From Viola odorata (lineage: Eukaryota > Streptophyta > Magnoliopsida > Malpighiales > Violaceae), in NCBI GenBank assembly GCA_963691705.1, contig OY829542.1:29436579-29500578 (forward strand): DNA of 64,000 bases. Direction: 5' to 3'. Shown here piece after piece: positions 43,150-54,093 of the stretch. Each line of letters begins with the position of its first letter. The first letter of the stretch is position 1. The notes under the pieces are model-generated. The model was given only the letters and a program-made list of their open reading frames with translations, did not search any database and was not told where the DNA came from. A program made the translations under genes and the position numbers.

Positions 43150-44298
43150 TGTCGAGACACCTCAAAAATAATAATAAAATCCTGCTAACAATGTGCACAA
43201 TGATTTGTGTATAATGGCAACAAGGTCGATCCACAGGGACTAAGGTAGACACTATCTTGTATTGTGCGGTGAGGGCAACCAGTTCAAAGCAGTAACAAGT
43301 AACGGGGGATTTTAAGAGTTAGTTGATTAAGAACTACGAAGGTAGTAATAAACAGAAATAAAGTAAACAAGAAATCAATAGAGAAAGGAGTTCCCAGTAG
43401 GAATCTATCTCTGGTTGCATTTATAGTTAGCTGGTCATTGGTGCAATGATCTTCTACCCTAGCTGATAGACGCGTTATAGGGACTAAGTACGTTTAGGTC
43501 CCCTGCTTCCTTTCGTACGAGAAACTACTCCAAGGTACGTTTATGGAGTAGTCTTTACACTTTGTCGTCCCCTAAGGTACATTTATGAGGGCAATACTCA
43601 AGGGCCCATAAAGATGAAGGAAGACATGTCTAGGCCAAGATACTCAGTACGTTCGAGGCTGTACCCTAATTACTTACTTAACCCAGTCGGATTGGACCAG
43701 CGACCTGATGACTATGATCTGGTCGTCTACTTTACCCTGCAGCTTCGCGTTAGTTATAACAACAAAGAGCAGTTAGTTGATTAGGCTAGAAACAGTCCTA
43801 GTAGAATTAACAAGAAAATATTAAACAAATAAATATAAACCAGTGATATATTGACTTCGATTTGACCTTACGGCTTTCCTAAGCAACCTTCGATGATCCT
43901 ACCAAGAACAAATGAGTTTAGCCACTCATATTAAAATTAAAATAAAACAATTGCATAAAGAGAGAGAGGGTGAAGAACCGGCCGGAGCAAAGCTCCGGTT
44001 TATTGAATAGAATTGAGGGGCGCTAGAGGCGGGAGTATGACGACAACAATTTCACAGGCAGAAAAGGTGTCTGAAGTGAAGGAGAGGATCTTCTGATTTC
44101 ATTCCTTCGCGAGCATTCAGCTGCAAGGGCAAGCTGATCAGAATCGTCAGAATTCCAACGAATAATGCATCTTTTTGTAATTTCCTCTCCAACCACCCAG
44201 ATCTGCAAAAAGTAAGGAAACAACGACCAATTAGCAGTATCAAGATCTAAAACGGGCTAGAAAAGGAAGGAAAAATCCCTATAAAATGCATCACATCA
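43150..44298 (-). repeat. Element E1 3' LTR
   Basis: In minus sense it starts TGATGTGATGCATTTTAT and ends GGTGTCTCGACA; length 1,149. Blocks shared with 57631-59076 include the CAGTACGTTCGAGGCT region and the hairpin CCGGAGCAAAGCTCCGG (43983-43999) followed in plus sense by TTTATT. Confidence 0.8.
43983..44005 (-). promoter_or_regulatory. AATAAA plus conserved hairpin in the LTR
   Basis: In minus sense AATAAACCGGAGCTTTGCTCCGG: a poly(A) signal followed without spacing by a 7-bp stem with a 3-base loop. It recurs at 10434-10456 and 58524-58547. Confidence 0.6.
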
Positions 44299-44312
44299 AA
44301 TACCCCCACACT
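44299..44312 (-). promoter_or_regulatory. Polypurine tract of E1
   Basis: In minus sense AGTGTGGGGGTATT directly before the 3' LTR. The same AGTGTGGGG motif precedes the E2 LTR at 55527-55540. Confidence 0.7.
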
Positions 44313-45859
44313 ACCCCAATGCTCGCCCTCGAGCATTACACTTAAAACAACCCCCAAGTCGAAAACAAACAGCCTGGACTGAGGTACACAAATCGTTCAC
44401 CACACATACACTTCATCCAGTCAACACCACCTCCTATCTAGAAAGTATCTCCATCAAGCCCAAGGAATAACGAAACCAACGGAGAGACTTTTCCACATCC
44501 GCTAGCCGTAAGCAATCGTCACCAGGTAAACCGTGTTTGCACTCACACTCAAAACCAGGGCTAGGTGTTTGATGCTCCTGAAATGCAAATGACACAACAC
44601 ACAGCTGAAAAAGAAAAGGGATAATTGGTGGGGAAAATGAAAGGAAGAGAAGGAGATAGATGAAAAAGAAGAGAAGAAGGAAAAGAAAAGATAGATAAAC
44701 AAATAAGATTGGAGGGAGTCCTTAGCTGGCGAATGAAGAGAGGTTGGTGAGGGTGCATCCTTCAGCCGACAGTAGCAAGGGCTAGACGGTTAAAGCGAGT
44801 CTGCCGTGGGGGTTCTTCTTCTGTCTAGAGCTGGCAGTCCATTTTCTTCATGTTTTTATTAGGCTTCAGTCTTAAGCTCCCCTTCTGCTAAAAAATATTT
44901 TATTATTTATTTATTATTATTATTTTATTTTATTTTTTGAATTTTGAGCAAAGGGGGCAAGAATACATTTTTCTTTTGTCTGACTGGAGTAGCAAAAATT
45001 TTTCTTTATTTCCAAATCGCTCGTTGAGAGATTGTTTTCAGCGTCTAGGTCTGGCTTCTCATCACCCCCACACTGTTGGTGTGCATCATCTAACCCTGTA
45101 TGCTGCTTGTTGCCTTCAAAGGGAATGCTCCTCACCTGCTAAGGATAGAACAAGGAAAAGAAGCACAAGTGGTTAGGAAGAGAAGAGGAAGTGGAAGTGA
45201 TATGAGTGTCTAGGGCAAGATGGTGAAAAGAAAGGGAACTGAAGAAAGAGGGAGAAGAGAAGTTGCAAAGTCTTTAATCTTTTTGTACTTTCCCATATCT
45301 GATGGTGCCCATACCCAAGGATCTCATGCGAAACAAACTAGTAACTAGTCATGCATTTATCACACATAAAAAAGATCATGGCAAGATGGCTCAAAGTGCT
45401 CACATGGGTAAAATTTAGTGATTGCAAGCGACTAGGGCAAGACACAATTATAAGGGCTAACAGACAGTGTGGTGGTGCCGAGTGGATTTGTGCAGTGAGT
45501 GAGAGTGTAGACTGTTCATTAAGGCAGGGGACTATGAAAACAGGGGCAGTGTTTAGTTTTGGCAAAGAAAACATTACAGAAAAAACTCCAAGCAAAATCA
45601 TGCAAAATGCAAGGGTAAGTAGTCATGCAATTGTGAAAGTAAACATGTAAGGGCAAGCAACACAAGTGATGAAAGCAAATAAACACACAAGTGTCCCTCC
45701 CCCACACTTAGGCAAAGCAACGTCCTCGGTGCAGAAAAAAGGACTCACACAAAAAATAAAAATAAAAATAAAATAAAAATAATTCAAAAGGGCAGAAAAA
45801 TAAAAGGAGTTCACTAGGAAATTTAAAGAGTACAAATTCCAGCCCGAAGGCAAGAGGGA
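44313..45859 (-). other. E1 3' untranslated spacer
   Basis: No coding frame. It holds a purine-rich tract (plus strand) at 44625-44715 and A/T microsatellite-like stretches at 44888-44940 and 45740-45785. The same order (purine tract, then GTTGGTGAG/GGTGAGT, then a ..TTCTTCT.. block) occurs in E2 at 55890-56160, so this is a conserved untranslated module. Confidence 0.6.
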
Positions 45860-47665
45860 TCAAGGGTTGGCCAGAGGCCGGAGCCTAGAGGCGAGCTCGT
45901 CTGGGAGGTTCTGGACTAGGGCAATCAGTGTGCGGAGTAGGGCGTTCGTCTCAGCAAGATCAGAGGGGGCACGAGCATCTAGGTCTGGACGCTGGGTAGC
46001 AGAGGGAGGCTGAGATGCTGAAGGAGTGTCGTTAGCTGCTAGGTCTGGCCACTCGAATTGCCCGCCATTAGTAAGGCTGAAAACACGATCTGCTGGCTTG
46101 GTATAACCTATGCTGAAACGCAAAACTCTACCATCCAAACGAAAGTATCCCATACCATTTAGAGTACAGATGTTAAGCAATTTAAATGAAACAGGAGAGT
46201 AGAGATTTCAGCTACCAACGTCTAGCCCACGATGTTGGACAGCAAGCCTAGTAATTAAGGAACCTAAGACTGGATTTCTACCAGTGGTAATTATAGCATT
46301 CAATTCATTGGCTATCCAGTATCCTAAGTTAACCTTAAAACCATTATTCATGCACTAGAGAAAGAAGAGTTCCTACACAGATAGCTGGCCTGAGGAGTTG
46401 ATTTTGCTAGCGAAAGTGTAGGCAATGCATCTGTGCAGGACGCGAATAGCTGGGTCGGGGATCTGGTGGGCTTTTGATCTATGGGAGTTGTACCTGGCAG
46501 TAGGGTCACCCGATTCCCCACCCCCAAGCGGTCAAGCAAGTCATAATCAAGCAAAACACAAGGCACCAAACTCTTACCATGCAAGGAAATTAATTTATCG
46601 TGGCTGGGCTTATCAGGGAAATCAATCCAGCAATTCAAACGGTTAAGGTCGGGTATTACCTGGGCCAAGGGCAGGACTGTGCCTGATTTTGCTTGGGTTG
46701 AATGGGCTGCGGGCGTGGCGACGTGTGTCTTGCCTTTGCTGCTGGTACTGCGTGAGGCTTTGCGAGGCCTAGGCGTCGTATCCAGTGGAGCTGGAGCTCT
46801 ACGGGCAGGGGAACTTCCTCCTCTGTGGATTCCTCATCTCTCACGTCCATCGCAGTAGCATCATCTTCTGCCGCTGCGTCTTCCTCAACGACCTCTTCAT
46901 CCTCATCATCCTCGAAACCTGCAATTGGGACCTGCAGGAGGAATTTTTTGGGTTTCGGCTGGGTCTCGCTGTAACAAACCGGATCGATGTGGCGACCCTT
47001 GGAGGTGATGCCTCGACTCATGGGAAAGCCAGTTATAGAAGGGGTTTCGCCTGTAATCTGGATCTCGGGTTCGGTGTCCGCCTATAGCTTGCCCTGGGCA
47101 TGGTTGACAACGGCTTCACCCTCCTCGGATTCTTCATCGCAACCACTCTCCTCCTCAGAACCAATCTCATCGTGGCCGTCGTCTGGAGCAACGACACTAT
47201 CAGCCTCCACGCCAGAGGCGCTCGACGACAAAGAGGCTGCGACGGACTGTGGAGCGGTGCTTGGAGGTGCTTCTTCCTCTGATTCATTGGTCTCCTCCTC
47301 AGACCCTGTTTCGTACTCGCCAAAGGAGCTTTCTTCATCTTCTTTGTCGACGGTAGCTATAGGAAGCGGTTGTGGTGTTACAGTTTTGGGTTTCTGGGTG
47401 GGTGGTAGTGGTGACTTGATTAATGTTGATTTGGGTGTTGTTTGGGGCTGGGTTTTCAGTATTTTGGTGGTTATTACGATAGCTGGAGTAGTAGTAGTGG
47501 TTGTCTGTGGCTGTCGCTGGCAGAGGTGGAGGCTGGTGTCTTTATTATGGGAGAGACGGCAGGAATGGGGGTTGAGGGTGGTGGGGTTTTGGTCGGAGTG
47601 GCTGTTCTGGGTCATTGGGTGGTGACGACGTCAGTCCGGACGGCTGGTGTTTTGGAACGGGCCAT
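45860..47665 (-). pseudogene. E1 extra ORF downstream of integrase (Athila ORF-like)
   Basis: ATG at 47665 reads MARSKTPAVRTDVVTTQ, then a stop. The following parts are open in other frames: a Thr/Pro-rich stretch, strongly acidic segments (SSFGEYETGSEEETNESEEE near 47330 and DEDEEVVEEDAAAEDD near 46890), then QVIPDLNRLNCWIDFPDKPS with HDKLISLHGKSL (46650-46570), and a C-terminal part ending MLNICTLNGMGYFRLDGRVL, VFSLTNGGQFEWPDL and DELASRLRPL (46180-45860). E2 has the same architecture, starting MPRVKQVAHKL. Position and length match the extra ORF of Athila-type elements, whose role is unknown. At least three frame breaks. Confidence 0.65.
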
Positions 47666-48224
47666 GGTAGGCGAATTTAGGAATTGGGAGAGAAAGGGTT
47701 TTGTGTTTGTGTTTTTGGAAGAAGAAGGAGAAAGTAAAGGAAAGAGAAGGTTGGTGTCAGTTTTAAAAAGGGGGGAAGGAATAAAGTTTGGACTTTTGCC
47801 ATTCCCTAGCCGTTTGTGCTTTAATGCTTGAGCTGCCCATAAAATCCTAACTGCCAAGGAAACAGAATAGTACCTGATTAATTATTGGACCCTCTTCAAA
47901 TTAGAAATTTGAAGTCCAAGTCAGCATAGGAGTAGAAAAAGGCAGGAATAAAATGATCCCGGAGAGAAAAGTGGGGTAAGGAATAAATGGAGAAAATTAA
48001 AGGAAAGAAAATCAAAGAAAATAAAAGGAAATATTATACATGATAAAAAGGAAAATAATCTAATTAAAAAGAAAGGAAAATAAATAAATGTACAGATACT
48101 GGAAATTAAAAAGAGTGAAGTTCAAAAAAGAAAGTAGTAAAAAGAAATAAAAAGAAAAGGTAAACGTGGGTTGCCTCCCACGGAGCGTCTGTGTTAACGT
48201 CTAGGCCTAGACGATGGAAACATG
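47666..48224 (-). other. E1 spacer between integrase and extra ORF
   Basis: Purine-rich (plus strand) and AT-rich with no supported frame. AAGGAAAATAA-type words repeat at 47990-48090. Equivalent to 60670-61200 in E2. Confidence 0.5.
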
Positions 48225-50088
48225 GATCAGTCCTGGTCAGGTGGGGCAACCACCGAGGTTTCTTCGGTCGTGAATGGTTTGAAACCTTCATAGAAGGGTT
48301 TCAAACGATGTCCGTTGACTTTGAAGACCACTCCAGTGTCTAAACTTTGAATCTCGACGGCGCCATGATCATATATGTGCTTGATCACGTACGGGCCCAT
48401 CCATTTTTATTTCAACTTACCTGCAAACAATCTGAGACGAGAATTGTATAATAAAACTTTTTGACCTATCTTGAAGTTTTTGGTAAGGATCAACTTATCA
48501 TGGTATGCCTTCGTCTTGCCCTTGAAGATCAAAGCATTCTCATAGGCATCATCGCGGAGTTCCTCCAACTCCTGAATCTGGAGGTGTCTTTGTTTCCCAG
48601 CTTCATCGATATCCATATTCACCTTTCGGATTTCTCAAAAGGCTATATGTTCTATCTCGACTGGAAGATGACAAGGCTTGCCATAGACGAGTCGGTAAGG
48701 TGTCATACCGATGGTAGTCTTGAAGGCAGTGTGGTAGGCCCATAAGGCTTCGTCCAGCTTCAAGCTCCAGTCCTTACAGGATCGATTGTTTGTTTTCTCT
48801 AGGATGGACTTGATCTCTCAGTTTTACACCTCGGCCTGACCGTTCGTTTGCCGGTGGTAAGTTGCAGACATGCGGTGTGTAACACTATATTGCCCTAGCA
48901 GCTTAGCTACTGCGTGATTGCAAAAGTGCGTGCCTTTGTCGCTGATGAGAGCGCGTGGCGTCCCAAACCTGTTAAAGATATTAGTACGTAGAAAGGCTGC
49001 AACAACTTTTGAATCATTAGTTCTGGTCGCCTTGGCCTCGACCCATTTGGAAACATAATCTATAAAAAGGAGGATATAGATATTACCATGAGTTGGGGAA
49101 AGGGCCCATGAAATCGATGTCCCAAATATCAAAGATCTCACAGGCAATAATGCCCGTGAGGGGCATCTGATTTCTCGCTCCAATGTTACATGTGGCTTGG
49201 CAGTGAGGGCAAGCAGCACAGAACATGTAACTGTCCTTGAAAAGAGATGGCCAATAAAGACCTGCTTCCAGATCCTTCAATATTGTTTTCTTTGCCCCGA
49301 AGTGTCCTCCTTCAGTAGAGGAGTGACAAAAGTTGAGGATGGAGGGGACTTCGTCTAAGGTCACGCAACGCCGAATGATTTGGTCGGAGCAGTACTTCCA
49401 AAGGTAGGGGTTGTCCCACACGAAATATTTAGCCTATCTCTTTATTCGGTTCTTTTCTGATTTGGTGGAATCTGCAGGAAAAGCTCCTGTAGCATAGAAA
49501 TTTTCGATGTCAGAAAACCAAGGGTATTGAATAGCATGGGCAAGACAAACCTGCTCATCTGGAAAGGTATCACAGATGGGTTCTATAGAGTTGTCTTCCT
49601 GATTCGGGAGCCAACTTAGATGATCAGCCATGGAATTCTCAGTTCCCTTCTTGTCCTTTATCTCCAAATGGAACTCTTGGAGTAAAAGGATCCATCTAAT
49701 CAAGCGCGATTTGGCATCAAGTTTCGTCAAAAGACATCTTAGGGTTACATGATTAGAGAAAATAGTAACCTTAGTGCATAAGAGGTATTGACAAAATTTA
49801 TCCAAAGTAAAAACGATGGCAAGAAGTTCTTTTTCGGTTGTAGTATAATTCCGTTGAGTTGCATCCATGAGCTTCAAGGCGTAGAAGATGACATAGACTT
49901 CTCTATCCTTTTTCTGGCCTAGTACTGCTCCCAAGGCGTTGTTGCTGGCGTCACACATGATTTCGAATGGAAGTGTCCAGTCTGGGGCGGCGCGTATGAT
50001 CGGGGCTGAGATGAGTTTTGCCTTAAGAGTGTCAAACGAGGCCTTGCAGTTCGAATCAAACACGAAGTCGACATCTTTCTGCAACAGC
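48225..50088 (-). pseudogene. E1 pol C-terminal half: RNase H and integrase
   Basis: From 50084 downward: MQKDVDFVFDSNCKASFDTL, the RNase H segment IMCDASNNALGAVLGQKKDR and TTEKELLAIVFTLDKFCQYL (RNase H-like), GTENSMADHLSWL, a spacer, integrase zinc finger with CAACPHCQ near 49205, core WDIDFMGPFPNS, then ISDKGTHFCNHAVAKLLGQY and [11 protein letters not shown] with the catalytic D and E, and a C-terminal module ([17 protein letters not shown], then after a stop FKVNGHRLKPFYEG near 48300). Frames change near 49100 and 48800, with a stop at 48407-48409 and at 49434. Confidence 0.8.
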
Positions 50089-50995
50089 TGGCACCTTCAC
50101 GTGTGCCCTTGCCGCCCCTTGGCCCAATGACGCGACAACACAACAAGTGCTTGTCCAGCCAGCTATCCTTGTTCTTACATGACGAGCTTCGGCATGAGGC
50201 TTTGGTTGACGAGTCCGCACTATGCGCGCACACGCCAAGGCTAGTGACGTTGCTGGTCGCGCCTAATGCACACGCTAGCGCCTACGGAGATGACGCCCGA
50301 GCCAAGTTAGATTTGGGAAATATTTATCGAGCCCCAGCCAAATTATAAGATAGTTTGGAATGTCTAGAAAAGGTTGGTGGAGTTTCAGGGCAAACGCACG
50401 ACGCGTTTGGGAGAAGGTCTGAGTCGGTCAACGCATGCGCAAGTCCTAGCGCGTTAAGGATTCTGACGTGAGGAAGAACGCAATTGTGCAATTCTACCGT
50501 GTGTAGGATTGTTTTATTCTTCTAATATACTTAGTATTAGTATTATAATTAATTTAATTAATTATTTCCATTTTCGTACAAGTAGAATTTAACTTTAGAT
50601 AGTAGTTCTAATACTAGTAGGATTTATACTTGTATGCGCCTATTTAAAGACAACCGCTTGGCTAATAAAGTTTAAGTCTTTTTGCTAAAAATCCCGAGTT
50701 AATTACTCTGAAATTGTTCAAACCTTGAACCTTGAGTCCGAACGCTCGAAGAACCACTCAAGTAAATCGAAAGTTCACCCCTCGTTGTTCGACTACCTAG
50801 GTTTCTAATCTAATTACAGGTTAGAGGGTTAGGAGTCCGATCAAGAACCTCACACGCGTAACTGGGTTGGCTAGACAATCACGTTTAGCAGGGTCAGCAC
50901 TCATATTGAGTTATCTAAGTAATTCTGCACGAAGTCCATCCTTAAACAACGATCGCACAAGGACAAACGATTTAAGCCTAGGAAGGATTGTATCA
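50089..50995 (+). repeat. Chromovirus-like LTR inserted in E1 RT
   Basis: The plus-strand frame from 50103 reads PLPPLGPMTRQHNKCLSSQL and LFLHDELRHEALVDESAL, the LTR-encoded pol tail seen in elements B and C. The end AAGGATTGTATCA resembles LTR ends of element C. E1 pol sequence is colinear across the insertion. The left terminus is uncertain and no target duplication is clear; there is no internal region, so it is a solo LTR. Confidence 0.75.
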
Positions 50996-51900
50996 ATGGG
51001 CTGGGTGATCTTGGAGAAATCCTTGATGAACTGCTTGTAAAACCCTACATGCCCAAGAAAAGACCGTACTTCGCAAACACAAGTAGGATAGGGAAGAGAT
51101 TCGATTACCTCAACCTTGGCCTTGTCCACTTTGATTCCTTTGCGAGAGATGATGTGACCCAAGATAAGACCCTGGTCTACCATGACGTGATACTTCTCAA
51201 AGTTAAGCACAAGGTTAGTCTCAATGTATCGTTGTAAAATTTTACGCAAATTAGATAAGCATTCAGTGAACGAATTGCCATAGACGGTGAAGTCGTCCAT
51301 AAATACCTCTATACGTTTCTCCATAAATTCTGAGAATATACTCATCATGCAGTGATGGAAGGTAGCAGGGGCATTACAGAGACCAAACGGCATCCGTCTG
51401 TAGGCGAAAGTACCAAAGGGATAGGTGAAAGTGGTCTTGTCCTAATCGTCTAGGGCAACCGGTATCAGGTGAAAACTAGAATATCCGTCGAGGCAGCAAT
51501 AGTGTGTCTTGCCCGCGAGACGCTCCAACACCTGGTCGATGAATGTCAAGGGGAAGTGGTCCCTCCTCGTGGCTGCGTTCAATCAACGGTAGTCAATGCA
51601 AACGCGCCATCCGTTTTGTATGCGGGTAGGGATGGGTTGACCCTCTTGCCCTGTGGTTATTGTGATGCCTGTCTTCTTCGGCACGACCTGGACGGGGCTT
51701 ACCTATGTACTATCCGAAATGGGGTAAATGACTCCTGCGTCTAGCAGCTTAAGTATATCTTTCTTCACAACCTCCATCATAGGTGGATTCAGGCGGCACT
51801 GTGGCTGTCAGACTAACTTGCTGGCATCCTCTAGGTGGATGCAATGAGTGCATAGGGCTGGCGATAGTCCCTTGATGCCGGCAATGGTCCACCTAATGGC
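50996..51900 (-). pseudogene. E1 reverse transcriptase
   Basis: Minus sense from about 51890: RLNPPMMEVVKKDILKLLDA, GVIYPISDST, then WRVCIDYR, the block RRDHFPLTFIDQVLERLAGK, then DKTTFTYPFGTFAYRRMPFG, LCNAPATFHHCMMSIFSEFM and the catalytic FMDDFTVYG near 51285, and VRSFLGHVGFYKQFIKDFSK up to the inserted LTR. These are hallmark Athila RT motifs. Several in-frame stops (for example at 51444-51446 within the segment before DKTTF). Confidence 0.8.
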
Positions 51901-52668
51901 TCATTTAAATTTCTTGAGGAGGTAGACGAGTTCCTGTTCTTCCTCAGTGTCAAGTTTGCTCGAAATAATAACAGGAAGTGACTCGTCATCGCCGAGGTAG
52001 GCATACTTGAGGTGCAAGGGCAAGACCTTCAAATCCAGCTTAGGTGCATGCACAACCGAAGGAGAGAGTTTAGTGTGCTCAATAGGAAGAGGTGAAGTAG
52101 TGAGATTAGAGGAGATAATGAGTTGTTCTTCCAAGGCAGCTACAACTTCATGCAACTCCGGTGGAGTCACGAACTTAGAGTCCAAGCTGTCCAGAACTGT
52201 TGGTGAGAGTCCTCTGTCTAGGGCAAGCTGCAGAGGGTCAATAGAGTATAAATCAGAAATTTCCTCAATGTCAGGATCGATTATATCAATGAAATTTACG
52301 CTGGAAAATTTAGAAGGGTAACGAATAGCATCAAGCATGCTAAATTTTATGGTTTCTCCATCGAATTCAAGAGTGATAGAGGTGTCGTGCACATCTATCT
52401 TGGCCCTAGCAGTCCGAAGAAACGGCCTACCCAAGAGCATGTCCGACGGTTTGGTGGACTTCTCATCATCCATGTTGATCACATAAAAGTCGGTTGGGTA
52501 TAGGAATTCTCCAACCTTCACTAAAACATCTTCGATAATACCCTCGGGATATATAACAGAGCGGTCGGCCAACTGGATGACAACTTGCATTTGTTTGAGT
52601 GGGCCTAGGCCTAAAATATTATATATCGTCAAGGGCATTACGTTGATACCTGCACCAAGATCACACAT
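51901..52668 (-). pseudogene. E1 protease region
   Basis: A 255-codon open stretch starting CDLGAGINVMPLTIYNILGL, with the retroelement aspartic protease D-L-G-A site, DMLLGRPFLRTARAKID and ITLEFDGETIKFSM, and an acidic linker to RT. The upstream frame (53204-52638) overlaps it, so one frameshift near 52665 separates protease from gag. Confidence 0.75.
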
Positions 52669-53880
52669 GGCTTTGCCAACATCCCTTGATCCTTACACTT
52701 TGGTGGAAGTTTCCTTTGAATGACGGCTGAAACATTACCACCCACACTAATCTTATTCACCCTTGGCAATTTACATTTGTTAGTGCATAGAGATTTAAAA
52801 ACCTTGGCATATCGGGGAGCATTTTTAATAGCATGTAAGAGAGGGATGTTAACTTGTACCTTGTTAAACATGTCAAAAGTTTCCCGGTCCTCTTTATGCT
52901 TTTTTGTTTTAACTAACCTTTGAGGGAACGGGGGTTCAAGTACTTTCATGATGAACTCTTCACTGAATTCTGGGTTTTCCTCATCCTTTCGTGGGGAGCC
53001 TTGTCGTCTACCATGGTGGACGCGCTTCTCCTTTTCCACATCTACTTTTGCTTCTTTTCGGTCGGTTACAGGTTTAGGGAGTTCAGTGTCTAGGGCAATC
53101 TGCTCACGGGATGGTATCTCTGTACCGCTGCGAAGTGTCATGGCACATGCTCCATTCTTCGGGTTGGCTTCTGGTTGGGGCAGCAGTCGTCCTCCATTCT
53201 TCAATTATTTCATCTCCGCAATCATAATATTCATTTATTTTTGCATATCAAGCATGAAATTTCTTACCTCATCGGTTGGTGGTGCCGGAGGCGCTGGTTC
53301 TAGAGGAGCCTAGTACTGATATTGTTGGTTGCTAGGGTAGCTCAGTCTAGGTCTAAAATTCTGCAGATTAAACGGTGGTTGTTGTTGATTCTAGAATGGG
53401 TGTTGTGGCTGTTATTGGCTAGGGCTAGGCGCTTGAGTATTATTGCCATAACTGAGGTTCAGATGGCGCCACCCTTTGTTGTAATTCTGGGTATATGGCT
53501 CAAATTTCCTTAGAGCTCCATTGTAGTTCCCCACTACATTAACCTGGATATCATCCGGGATGTAGGGGCAAACGTCGGCTGGATGATCAGTAAAGTTGCA
53601 GAATTCACATGCTTTGAGGTGTCGGTAGAAAGGTTTTGGATCATCCCTATGAGGTTGGTTAACTGGCTTTCTATGGCAGCTTGGCGTATGTCTTGGATGT
53701 TGCCTCCCTCTACAGTGATAACATTCTTGGCCATGAGTTCCAAGATGTTCTTTGCTGCGACTGGAGTGAAAGCGATTAAGGATCCATTGGTGTCGGCGTC
53801 AACCAGAGCTTTGTTTTACCCTTGCAGTCCTTCGTAGAAGTATTGCAGGAGTGCATGGTCTTGCAGATTATGAGAGGGGC
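52638..53880 (-). pseudogene. E1 gag C-terminal half
   Basis: From 53880: ALLQYFYEGLQG, then after a stop ALVDADTNGSLIAF, ILELMAKNVITVEGGNIQDI, a Met/Gln-rich linker, an Asn-rich CCHC region with no intact knuckle visible, then GACAMTLRSGTEIPSREQIA, PPFPQRLVKTKKHKEDRETF, FNKVQVNIPLLHAIKNAPRY and KVFKSLCTNKCKLP, the conserved gag-protease linker of Athila. Multiple stops. It is cut at 53880 by E2. Confidence 0.75.
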
Positions 53881-54058
53881 TGATCGTCACTCAAATGTAA
53901 TAATATTTCCTGATGTCTAAATGCACAAATAAAATGTGTAAAGGACAAGATAGGGTCGAACCACAAAGACTGAAGGAATAAGAGATCAATTTTAAATGTA
54001 TGAAAAGGAGTGAATGCAGCCAAACACAATAGTAACACTAAGCAAGCAAGCAAGCGCG

Positions 54059-54093
<35 letters not shown>

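Larger units (their letters stand above)
43150..53880 (-). mobile_element. Element E1: Athila-type retrotransposon, minus strand
   Basis: In minus sense: gag (53880-53000), protease region, RT, RNase H, integrase (to 48225), an extra ORF (47665-45860), spacer, polypurine tract and 3' LTR (43150-44298). Its 5' part lies right of the window because element E2 is inserted in its gag at 53880. A Ty3/gypsy LTR is inserted in its RT (50089-50995). The left side was inserted into element D. Confidence 0.85.

Noticed and set aside
43150..44298. Possible separate gene or riboswitch in the CCGGAGCAAAGCTCCGG area
   Set aside because: The hairpin recurs only in related LTRs and follows their poly(A) signal, so it belongs to the element.
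46987..47625. Plus-strand frame of 212 codons rich in Ser and Val
   Set aside because: It is the complement of the acidic, Ser/Glu-rich Athila extra ORF; E2 conservation supports the minus strand.
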